Shown here: piece by piece, positions 36,603-43,980 of the stretch
How positions within the stretch are numbered: the stretch's first letter is position 1
Layout: the number at the start of each line of letters is the position of its first letter
NCBI GenBank assembly: GCA_900540625.1
Contig: UQGP01000005.1
Coordinates: 1 to 64,000, forward strand
Direction of reading: 5' to 3'
From: an uncultured Porphyromonadaceae bacterium
Lineage (GTDB): Bacteria > Bacteroidota > Bacteroidia > Bacteroidales > Muribaculaceae
DNA length: 64,000 nt
Notes under the pieces: model-generated
What the model was told of the DNA's origin: nothing
Databases searched by the model: none
Seen by the model: the letters and a program-made list of their open reading frames with translations, nothing else
Translations under genes and position numbers: made by a program

Positions 36603-38267
36603 ATGAAGATTCAGCTTAAATTTTTGGCCTTAGCTATGGCCGGCCTGATGGCGCTCTCAGCCATGGCCGAGGCTCCGGCAGGGTATTACAACAGCCTCAC
36701 GGGCCTCAAGGATGCCGCTCTCAAGACGGCAGTCAGCAAATTGGCACGCAATTTCACCCGCTCGGGTGACTACGGTACGATATATACCAACCTGCGCAAT
36801 ACATTCCAGAAGACCGACCTCTATCCCAACAGCAAACGTTGGTGGGATATGTATTCGGATCAGACATTCTATGCGCCCAGTTTCTCGGGCCTCAACCGCG
36901 AGCACTCCTTCCCCAAATCGTGGTGGGGCGGCAACACCGACGTTCCGCCGTACGTAGACCTCAATCACCTGTATCCCAGCGAAATCAAGGCAAACAGTGC
37001 TAAGCTCAACTATCCTCTCGGCGAGGTGGGCCCCAACCCGGCGTTTGACAACGGCGTCAGCAAAGTCGGCTATCCCGTGGCCGGACAGGGCGGCGGTGCC
37101 AAGTATGTCTTCGAGCCGGCCGACGAGTACAAAGGCGACTTTGCCCGTACGTACTTCTACATGGCCACCATATATCAGGATATGACGTGGAAGTACACCT
37201 ATATGGTGTCGTCCAACACTTATCCGACACTGAATACGTGGTCTATCAATATGTTGCTGCGCTGGCACCGTCAAGACCCCGTGTCCGAAAAAGAGACACG
37301 TCGCAATGATGCAGTCTACGGCGTGCAGAACAATCGTAACCCCTTCATCGACCACCCCGAACTGGCCGAATATATTTGGGGTAACAAAAAAGGCATGCCC
37401 TACAACCCGGGCTCGACAGAACCCGCCGGCGACCCCGTGCTCACCACTCCGGTACAGGATATGACCCTTGACTTCGGCCGTGTAGCCTTAGGCAAGAGCG
37501 CCACGGCACGTCTGCTCTTCAAGGGCGAAAACCTGACTTCGGCCGTCAAAGTGCAGAAATACACCGGCAACGCCGAAATGTTTACACTGGCAGCCGCGCA
37601 GATTCCGGCCGTACTCATCGATACGGAAGAAGGCTATTGGCTCAACATCACCTACACGCCCACCGAAGTAGGCAAGCACACTACGCGCCTGCTTGTCAGC
37701 GGCGGCGGTATCAGCGGCTCGCGCGGCGTGGCTCTTACTGCCGAATGTTGCCCCGTGCCTACACTGAGCCAAATACATGCGACCGAAGCCACCGGCATCA
37801 CCAACGACCAATACGTGGCCAATTGGGATGCCCCTGCCGGCGAGGAGGTGGACTACTATATCGTGACCCGCACGATGTACAGCAACGGTACTGCCAAGAC
37901 CGAGGAACTTGTGGCCGAGGATAATTCGCTGGTCATTACCGGATTCTCGGAGAGCGAAAGCGAGACCTACAGCGTGCGCTCGTCCTACCTGGGCTACGAA
38001 AGCGCACCGTCTAATGTCATCGTAGTCAAGCATGACGGCATATCGGACGCCACCGTGGATGCACCTCTGGCCGTGGCCGAAACCCCGGGCGGAATACGCC
38101 TGATATGCGACCGCGACATCCCCGGACTGCGCATCTACAATGTCTCCGGCAAGTTGACCGTGGCATACGAACGCGCCGTCAATAATACCGAAATTATGCT
38201 CCCCTCGGGCGTATACTTCGTGACTGCCGGCACCGGCGGACGCCCCATCAAGGTGGTAGTGCGCTGA
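36603..38267 (+). CDS. Secreted endonuclease I with type IX-like C-terminal domain
   Basis: The 554-residue protein starts with a signal peptide (about 1-22, ending SAMAEA). An endonuclease I domain follows (about 25-260), with G-L-N-R-E-H-S-F-P-K-S-W-W-G-G and D-L-N-H-L-Y-P-S-E carrying the metal-binding and catalytic residues of the EndA/Vvn family. Then come an Ig-like or choice-of-anchor region with L-D-F-G-R-V-A-L-G-K-S-A, a fibronectin-like segment, and a tail (L-R-I-Y-N-V-S-G-K ... L-P-S-G-V-Y-F-V ending VVVR) resembling a type IX type A sorting domain. It likely degrades extracellular DNA or RNA for nutrients. Confidence 0.9.
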   Translation: MKIQLKFLALAMAGLMALSAMAEAPAGYYNSLTGLKDAALKTAVSKLARNFTRSGDYGTIYTNLRNTFQKTDLYPNSKRWWDMYSDQTFYAPSFSGLNREHSFPKSWWGGNTDVPPYVDLNHLYPSEIKANSAKLNYPLGEVGPNPAFDNGVSKVGYPVAGQGGGAKYVFEPADEYKGDFARTYFYMATIYQDMTWKYTYMVSSNTYPTLNTWSINMLLRWHRQDPVSEKETRRNDAVYGVQNNRNPFIDHPELAEYIWGNKKGMPYNPGSTEPAGDPVLTTPVQDMTLDFGRVALGKSATARLLFKGENLTSAVKVQKYTGNAEMFTLAAAQIPAVLIDTEEGYWLNITYTPTEVGKHTTRLLVSGGGISGSRGVALTAECCPVPTLSQIHATEATGITNDQYVANWDAPAGEEVDYYIVTRTMYSNGTAKTEELVAEDNSLVITGFSESESETYSVRSSYLGYESAPSNVIVVKHDGISDATVDAPLAVAETPGGIRLICDRDIPGLRIYNVSGKLTVAYERAVNNTEIMLPSGVYFVTAGTGGRPIKVVVR

Positions 38268-38338
38268 TGCCCTCGGATACAGCCGCGTCGCTCCCTATCA
38301 TCCTCATTCCTCAATACAAATCCTAAACTTCCATTAAT

Positions 38339-39076
38339 ATGGGACGTAGAAAACTGAAAAATCCCGACGAATTGGTCAAGCCCGGGCCTTCGGCCACTAT
38401 GGCCGAGCGCCTGCGCTACCTCGTGGACCTTACACGCAAGACACAGGTGGAGTTCGGCAAACTTATCAATGTCGACCCCAGCAATATGTCCAAAATTCTG
38501 TCGGGCAATTACCCGATTACGGATGCTATGGTCAACCGCGTGGTGGTCAACTTGGGCGTTTCCAAAGACTGGCTTACCAAGGGTACGGATGTGCCGTATC
38601 CCAAGGAAGTTACGGCCGGCGAACCGCTGATACCCGAGGTGAATAAGGGCCCTATGGCCGTGCAAGACCAAAATGCGGTAGGAGCACCGGTGTACGACAT
38701 CGATGCCACCGCCGGATGCGTGCCGTTGTCCCGAATGTTCACCGACGAACATATTATCGGGCGGTTGGACCTCCCGGGACTTGACCGCACGCAGCCTATT
38801 GTGCGCGTCAGCGGCGACAGTATGGAGCCTAAGATACGCGACGGCGGATACATCGCCATACGCCAACTTTCGCGGGACGGATTTATCTATTGGGGCAAGG
38901 TCTATCTGGTGGTCACCGAGGACTACCGTATGGTCAAGATTGTGCGAAAGCATACCAACCCCGGGATGGTCATCCTGCACAGTATCAATCCCGAGTACGA
39001 TGACATGGAAATCGAGCGCAGCCAAATACAAGCGCTGTTCCTTGTCAACGGAGTATTCAATTACGAAATCCTATGA
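38339..39076 (+). CDS. XRE-family HTH / S24 LexA-like repressor
   Basis: The 245-residue protein has an N-terminal helix-turn-helix (about 20-78, T-Q-V-E-F-G-K-L-I-N-V-D-P-S-N-M-S-K-I) and a C-terminal S24 domain. The S24 serine lies in VRVSGDSMEP (S161) and the lysine in YRMVKIV (K200). An Ala-Gly pair at 125-126 lies 36 residues before the serine, close to the LexA spacing, so RecA-stimulated self-cleavage is possible. It could be a stress or phage-type repressor, though no prophage is nearby. It starts 71 nt after the nuclease gene. Confidence 0.88.
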   Translation: MGRRKLKNPDELVKPGPSATMAERLRYLVDLTRKTQVEFGKLINVDPSNMSKILSGNYPITDAMVNRVVVNLGVSKDWLTKGTDVPYPKEVTAGEPLIPEVNKGPMAVQDQNAVGAPVYDIDATAGCVPLSRMFTDEHIIGRLDLPGLDRTQPIVRVSGDSMEPKIRDGGYIAIRQLSRDGFIYWGKVYLVVTEDYRMVKIVRKHTNPGMVILHSINPEYDDMEIERSQIQALFLVNGVFNYEIL

Positions 39077-39136
39077 AGCAGCGTTGTCGGGTCGTGACCT
39101 CGACATCCCGCTGTTAGATATAAAATACGCAAGACG

Positions 39137-39826
39137 ATGAAGAAATTGGTCGTATCCACGGGCGCCGGAATGAGCGCCGAAAGCGGCATCGCCACCTTCC
39201 GTGACGCCGGAGGCCTGTGGGAAAATTACCCCGTGATGGACGTGGCCAGCGCCGATGGCTTTGCCCGCAATCCGGCGCTGATACACAAGTTCTACAACGA
39301 ACGGCGCAGGGAATTGTTCGCCGCCGAGCCTAATGCCGGACACCGTGGACTTGTGGACTTGGAAAAGGACTTCGACGTGCGCGTCATCACCCAAAACGTT
39401 GACAACCTGCACGAACGTGCCGGGTCGTCCAATGTCCTGCACCTGCACGGGCAATTGGACTACGTGCGTGCTCTCGATAACGAAAAACTGCGCTGGCGCC
39501 TGACGCCCGACGACCCGGACACCTCCGTGGATACCGTCATCGAAGGCCACCATGTGCGTCCGGACATCGTATTCTTCCAGGAAGCCGTTCCCAATTTCGA
39601 CCCCGCCTCCCGGATTGTGGCCGAGGCTGACATTTTTGTCATCATCGGCACCTCGCTGGTGGTATATCCCGCCGCCGCACTCATCAATTATGTGCGCCGC
39701 GGCGTCCCCGTGTTCTATATCGACCCGCGACCCTCGGATGTACCCGAAGGTGTACATATCATTCGCACCGGCGCCGGCGAAGGCGTAGCCCGTCTGGCCG
39801 AAATATTGCGAAAATCATATCTCTAA
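39137..39826 (+). CDS. cobB: NAD-dependent deacylase, Sir2 family (cysteine-free)
   Basis: The 229-residue sirtuin shows S-T-G-A-G-M-S-A-E-S-G-I-A-T-F-R-D-A-G-G-L-W (NAD binding), T-Q-N-V-D-N-L-H-E-R-A-G, the catalytic histidine in L-H-L-H-G-Q-L and I-I-G-T-S-L-V-V-Y-P-A-A. There is no cysteine anywhere in the protein, so the usual four-cysteine zinc site is absent; many Bacteroidota sirtuins share this. It would remove acyl groups from lysines. It starts 60 nt after the repressor gene. Confidence 0.93.
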   Translation: MKKLVVSTGAGMSAESGIATFRDAGGLWENYPVMDVASADGFARNPALIHKFYNERRRELFAAEPNAGHRGLVDLEKDFDVRVITQNVDNLHERAGSSNVLHLHGQLDYVRALDNEKLRWRLTPDDPDTSVDTVIEGHHVRPDIVFFQEAVPNFDPASRIVAEADIFVIIGTSLVVYPAAALINYVRRGVPVFYIDPRPSDVPEGVHIIRTGAGEGVARLAEILRKSYL

Positions 39827-39877
39827 CCTGTAATAAAGCATAAGTTACAGCTCTTTTCTCACTTTTTACAAACCGTT

Positions 39878-41182
39878 TTGGAAGCATCCCTGTCATTAGC
39901 GCAATACATTGCCCTGGGCATCGCCCTGGTGGCGTTGTGCATCTCCGGATTTGTCTCCGGAAGCGAAATAGCCTTTTTCTCGCTCAATGCCAAGCAGCGC
40001 GAGAAACTTGAAGAACATGCCTGGGGGCGCCAGGCCCTGCAATTGCTGGCCAAGCCCGAGCGGCTGCTGGCCACGATACTCATCGCCAACAACTTGGTGA
40101 ATGTTACCATCGTCATCCTGGTCAACTATTCGCTCGGCCCGGTGTTCGAACACATGGACGAGGTCCTGAGCTTCATCCTCCAGACGGTTATTATCACCTT
40201 CGTGATATTGCTCTTCGGCGAAATCGCGCCCAAGCTGATAGGTAATTCGCAACCGCTGCGGTGGGTGCGCTTTGCCGTGCCGGGGCTAAGACTGATGACC
40301 GTACTGCTGGCCGCTCCGGCCAAGCTGCTGATGAAGTCGTCGCACATCGTGCATCGCGTCGTCACCAAGCAAGCCCAAAACGTCACCACCGATGACTTGG
40401 CCAGTGCCCTCGAAGTGACCGATGTCAAGGCCGATAAAGACAAGGAAATGCTCGAAGGCATCCTGCGCTTCGGCCAGACGACGGCTGCCGAAATTATGAC
40501 TCCGCGTATCGATATCACCGATATTGATGTCTCCGACGACTACTGCAAGGTGCTCAAAACGGTTATCTCCAGCGGATATTCGCGTCTGCCGGTTACGGAC
40601 GGCAGCCAGGACAATATCCGCGGCATACTCTATGCACGCGACCTATTGCCCTACGTGGCTGTGAAAGATCCCTCGTTTGATTGGCAGCGACTGTTGCGCC
40701 AGCCGTATTTTGTGCCCGAATCGCGTCCCATCGACGACCTCTTGGAAGACTTCCGTCGTCGTCATCAGCACTTGGCCATAGTTGTGGACGAGTTCGGCGG
40801 CACTCAGGGTTTGGTGACTATGGAAGATGTCCTCGAGGAAATTGTGGGCGATATTGACGACGAGTACGATGATGCGGCACCCACCTATCGCCGCGTGCGC
40901 GAAGACACCTTCGACTTCGAGGGACGTACATTGCTTACCGACTTTTTCCGCGTAACTGATATTGATGAATCCGAATTTTCAGCCGTCACCGAAGACGCCG
41001 AGACCATAGGCGGAATGTTGCTGAGTATCAAGGGCGACTTCCCCAAAGAGCGCGAAAGCATTGTCTACGGCGGCGTCCGCTTCACCATACTCACCATCGA
41101 AGGCCACCGTATCGGCGATATACGTGTCACCGTGCTGTCCAAGCCGCAGGCCGATGTCGACAGTAAAGACAAAGAGTCCTGA
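39878..41182 (+). CDS. gldE: Gliding motility-associated protein GldE (CNNM/CBS family)
   Basis: The 434-residue protein starts with TTG; no ATG lies near. An N-terminal membrane region of the DUF21/CNNM type (about 8-150, with S-G-S-E-I-A-F-F-S-L-N) is followed by a CBS pair (about 195-330, opening M-T-P-R-I-D-I-T) and a C-terminal CorC/HlyC domain (about 345-425). V-V-D-E-F-G-G-T-Q-G-L-V-T-M-E-D is characteristic. GldE is linked to gliding and type IX secretion and is usually next to gldD, as here (3 nt gap). The family also resembles magnesium/cobalt transporters, so the biochemical role is unsettled. Confidence 0.88.
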   Translation: MEASLSLAQYIALGIALVALCISGFVSGSEIAFFSLNAKQREKLEEHAWGRQALQLLAKPERLLATILIANNLVNVTIVILVNYSLGPVFEHMDEVLSFILQTVIITFVILLFGEIAPKLIGNSQPLRWVRFAVPGLRLMTVLLAAPAKLLMKSSHIVHRVVTKQAQNVTTDDLASALEVTDVKADKDKEMLEGILRFGQTTAAEIMTPRIDITDIDVSDDYCKVLKTVISSGYSRLPVTDGSQDNIRGILYARDLLPYVAVKDPSFDWQRLLRQPYFVPESRPIDDLLEDFRRRHQHLAIVVDEFGGTQGLVTMEDVLEEIVGDIDDEYDDAAPTYRRVREDTFDFEGRTLLTDFFRVTDIDESEFSAVTEDAETIGGMLLSIKGDFPKERESIVYGGVRFTILTIEGHRIGDIRVTVLSKPQADVDSKDKES

Positions 41183-41185
41183 CCG

Positions 41186-41800
41186 ATGCGGCGTCCGGCA
41201 CAATTGTCTGTATTAGCAGTTATGGTCGTGGGACTTGTCGCCACGGCCGTATCGCTTGTTGCTTGCTCCAAGAGTGACACGGCCGTGCCGCGTGAGCACG
41301 CCTATCCGCGTATAACGCTGAATGACACCGTGTATCGTGTCGTCGAAGTGTCGTCGGTATGCTTCGATGTCAACGTCGATGCCGAAGTGTCCGTCCGTGA
41401 CGGCGCGTGCGACATACACTATTCGCGATACGATGCCACGATATATGTGGGAGTGGCAGCCGTCAAGCCCGAGAACGGCACCATTGCCCAACACTGGGCC
41501 AATCGCTTACAACGCATGGCCCTCAACCTTGACGGTGTACCGGCGCACTATGGCGACGTCGAAACGCAGCACGGATGTGTGGCGCGGCTCGTCATTGCCG
41601 ACGGCCTTACGGCCACACCCGTGCAGGGTCTATATGCCGATACCGTGAGCGGTATTGTGGTCAGTGCCGCCGCCTTTATGCACGACGGCACATTAATGCA
41701 ACGCGGACCCGCCGCCGTGGACAGCCTCCGCCCCGTCACCGAAGCCCTTACCGCCGATATGCTACGCCTGTTGCGCACTATACGCCCCTTGCGCCGCTGA
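41186..41800 (+). CDS. gldD: GldD-like lipoprotein
   Basis: The 204-residue protein has a lipoprotein signal peptide with lipobox L-V-A-C (cysteine at 27), then a domain opening with Y-P-R-I-T-L-N-D-T-V-Y-R. The spacing and the tail of the domain (G-L-Y-A-D-T-V-S-G-I-V-V-S-A-A-A-F-M-H-D) resemble GldD, but identity with the flavobacterial protein appears low. The position immediately after gldE is the strongest evidence. GldD is needed for gliding and type IX secretion where tested. Confidence 0.75.
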   Translation: MRRPAQLSVLAVMVVGLVATAVSLVACSKSDTAVPREHAYPRITLNDTVYRVVEVSSVCFDVNVDAEVSVRDGACDIHYSRYDATIYVGVAAVKPENGTIAQHWANRLQRMALNLDGVPAHYGDVETQHGCVARLVIADGLTATPVQGLYADTVSGIVVSAAAFMHDGTLMQRGPAAVDSLRPVTEALTADMLRLLRTIRPLRR

Positions 41801-41970
41801 CGCCGACATTGGCGGAGGTCGAGAATATCCGTCGTGCCGAAAGCCTTGGGGCACACTATTACACATCGTTTCGAATTTCTCTTGTGCGCCGGTTTTTTTT
41901 CTGAAGACGGACGCACGGCATCAACGTGTAAATACTTCAGCCATATAGAACTATCATCGGCGGTATATCG

Positions 41971-42071
41971 GTAGGGGTGCAACACATTGCGCCCGCAACG
42001 ACACAATTCATCAACCTGATAATCACCATGTTACCGCCCGTACTGCGCGGCGCAATGTATTGTGCCCGCGC
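41971..42071. repeat. Pair of related GC-rich repeats
   Basis: GGTGCAACACATTGCGCCCGC (41976-41996 region, 21 nt with a GTAGG lead) and GGCGCAATGTATTGTGCCCGC (about 42049-42069) align at 16 of 21 positions in the same orientation; nearly all differences are transitions. The second copy is itself an inverted repeat (GCGCGG...CCGCGC, 42045-42071). They look like members of a dispersed intergenic repeat family. Confidence 0.5.
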
Positions 42072-42187
42072 AGTAATTCGCGATTATGCCCCCCTCCTTA
42101 AAGTGATTCGACATCATGACGCTACCCCGAAAAATGGAATTAATGAAAATTAACAAATTTAATTCGTGTTAATTCGGGGCGAGTTCA

Positions 42188-42195
42188 TATCTTTG
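42188..42195 (+). promoter_or_regulatory. -7 promoter element for the 42407/42937 genes
   Basis: TATCTTTG followed by CAAAA fits the Bacteroidota -7 box. No clear -33 TTTG is found 20 nt upstream. Use of this promoter would leave a leader of about 205 nt on the first gene. Confidence 0.5.
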
Positions 42196-42406
42196 CAAAA
42201 ACGGCAAGAGAGCCGTAGCGCGCGACACGCTAAAGCTATAAAAAACATTGACACAGGCTGTTGGTTGCCATTGCCAAATAAGCCTTTAGGAACTGACACA
42301 CAAGCTGAAATGCTTCCCATTATGTCTACGGTACAGACTACACAATTGTATCTTAGAATAGAGTTTATCACGTTAGTTAATCACAACAATCAAAACAAAT
42401 TGAATT

Positions 42407-42874
42407 ATGAGAAATGCCAAGTTCCTACTTACTGCCGTGATGCTTGTTTTGGCATCGACGGTCATGGCAGAGCGTGGCATGGTGTTGTTGATGAAGGACA
42501 ACACCAAGCACGGCTTTGCTTTTGTCGAGACCCCTGTGGTCAAGGTCGACAAGGAGTTGACCATTACCACGACCAACTCAGAGGTGAAAGTGCAATATGC
42601 GGACGTCCAACGCATATACTTTGACGAGGTCGGGGGGGTCGAAGACGTTGTGGCGGACAATGCCGCATACCCTACGTACAGCATCAACGCCGATGGCGTG
42701 ACTATCAAATCGCTGCGTCTCGGCGATGCCGTATCCGTGTACACACTCGATGGCCGTTTGGTGCAGGGCGTCCGTGCTGATGCCGCCGGCGAAGCCTCAG
42801 TGAAACTTGCTCCCGGCGTACCCTACGCAATCCGTCTTGCAAGCGGATTTGCTTTCAAAGTCATTCTAAAGTAA
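42407..42874 (+). CDS. Small secreted protein with type IX-like tail
   Basis: I do not recognise the N-terminal part of this 155-residue protein. A signal peptide (1-21, ending STVMAE) is followed by a short domain rich in valine and threonine with M-V-L-L-M-K-D-N and Y-A-D-V-Q-R-I-Y-F-D. The last 60 residues have the pattern V-S-V-Y-T-L-D-G-R-L-V ... L-A-P-G-V-P-Y, ending FKVILK. This resembles the type A sorting domain of type IX secretion cargo and the tails of two other proteins in this window. It is likely exported. Confidence 0.75.
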   Translation: MRNAKFLLTAVMLVLASTVMAERGMVLLMKDNTKHGFAFVETPVVKVDKELTITTTNSEVKVQYADVQRIYFDEVGGVEDVVADNAAYPTYSINADGVTIKSLRLGDAVSVYTLDGRLVQGVRADAAGEASVKLAPGVPYAIRLASGFAFKVILK

Positions 42875-42913
42875 CTATCCAAGCAACCTATCCAAGTAAC
42901 CTATTCAAGTAAC
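42875..42913 (+). repeat. 13-bp tandem repeat, three units
   Basis: CTATCCAAGCAAC, CTATCCAAGTAAC and CTATTCAAGTAAC follow one another without gaps, starting right after the stop codon of the upstream gene and ending 23 nt before the next ATG. Confidence 0.85.
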
Positions 42914-42936
42914 AAACAAAACCCACCTTTACAGTT

Positions 42937-43656
42937 ATGAAAACACTACTATTGTCAGCGCTCGCGCTGTTTGCCGGCGTTTCATCATATGCCCAAACAA
43001 CCGACAAAAAAGAGATAATCAGCGTCTGGAGCGGAGGTCACCGCATCGCTATTCTACAGCCCGACAGCATCACTTTCGGCAGCAAAATAGAAGTGCCGGA
43101 AGCCGTAGACCTGGGTCTGAGTGTCAAATGGGCAAGCTTCAACCTCGGAGCCGTCACACCCGAGGCTTCCGGAGACTTCTATGCATGGGCCGAAATAGCC
43201 CCCAAGTCATACTATGACTGGTCTACATACTATCATGGCGTACGTGACTTCTTCACCAAATACAACGCCACGGACAAACTCACGCAAATTGAGCCCTCCG
43301 ACGATGCCGCTACGCGCATCTTCGGTGAGGGGTGGCAGATACCCACCGAAGAGCAGTTCAAGGAATTGCTGACCAAGTGCACATGGACGACCATGACCAT
43401 CAACGACATTCCCGGCTTCGAGGTCAAGGGCGAAAACGGCAACAGCATCTTCATCCCCTATACCGGGACGCTGTACTATGGCTCGGTGCTGTTCCCGACT
43501 TCATTGGGCAGCTACTGGACATCCACGCTCGACACCGAGTATAACGATCAGGGAGAGTATTTCAAGGTTCGCGACCTTACCCTGAGTTCCGAGCCGCGTA
43601 TCGGCACTGCCGATCGATGCTGGGGACGTCCCATACGCGCCGTATACACCAAGTAA
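42937..43656 (+). CDS. Secreted FISUMP-like protein
   Basis: The 239-residue protein has a signal peptide (1-19, ending SSYAQ), a short linker with I-A-I-L-Q-P-D-S-I-T-F, and a domain opening V-D-L-G-L-S-V-K-W-A-S-F-N-L-G. It also contains G-D-F-Y-A-W-A-E, Y-N-A-T-D-K-L, D-D-A-A-T-R-I-F-G-E-G-W-Q-I-P-T and R-P-I-R-A-V. This is the pattern of the Fibrobacter succinogenes major paralogous domain, common in secreted Bacteroidota proteins of unknown role. Unlike its neighbours, it lacks the type IX-like tail. It is likely in one transcript with the gene at 42407. Confidence 0.82.
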   Translation: MKTLLLSALALFAGVSSYAQTTDKKEIISVWSGGHRIAILQPDSITFGSKIEVPEAVDLGLSVKWASFNLGAVTPEASGDFYAWAEIAPKSYYDWSTYYHGVRDFFTKYNATDKLTQIEPSDDAATRIFGEGWQIPTEEQFKELLTKCTWTTMTINDIPGFEVKGENGNSIFIPYTGTLYYGSVLFPTSLGSYWTSTLDTEYNDQGEYFKVRDLTLSSEPRIGTADRCWGRPIRAVYTK

Positions 43657-43980
43657 ACACATCCGGCTTCTATCGGGAATGTCGGCATCCCCGATAGAAG
43701 CCGAAGACACATCAAAAACTTAGAATTGTGTCAAACGGCAGAATGCGATAAAAATTGACGTATACACCTAAAATTTACTAATAAAGGTACGAAGATATTG
43801 TCTGGATGAGGAAGCAGCGGCGCAAATGTGTGCCGCAGCATAAAAAGACAAAGACGGTTCGTGCGGTTGTGGAGAAAGCGGTTGCCGATGAAAAAAACAC
43901 AACATTCGAAACAGTGCCCGAAAGCCCAACCCCGACATCTGTAATATGAAAACCATAGTACTAACCAAAAACAAAAAACT
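43657..43980. other. 324-nt gap before the BspA-like gene
   Basis: No gene is visible. It starts with a strong hairpin (43664-43703) and is otherwise AT-rich. No consensus promoter for the BspA-like gene could be found. Confidence 0.75.
43664..43703 (+). terminator. Hairpin after the FISUMP-like gene
   Basis: CGGCTTCTATCGGG (43664-43677) pairs perfectly with CCCGATAGAAGCCG (43690-43703) across a 12-nt loop. No U-tract follows, so it may be a 3'-end stabiliser or a Rho-assisted terminator. Confidence 0.65.

Larger units (their letters stand above)
41801..42406. other. 606-nt gap before a two-gene secreted-protein unit
   Basis: No credible gene; open frames here have no recognisable protein. 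It contains a pair of related GC-rich repeats (41971-42071), a -7 promoter element (42188-42195) and an AT-rich leader of about 205 nt before the next ATG. Confidence 0.75.

Noticed and set aside
38339..39076. Prophage repressor marking a phage region
   Set aside because: No integrase, capsid, tail or lysis genes lie nearby; the neighbours are a nuclease and a sirtuin gene.
42166..42624. A 152-codon frame starting upstream of the small secreted protein
   Set aside because: It overlaps the gene at 42407 in another frame and begins before the -7 element, without signal peptide or motif.
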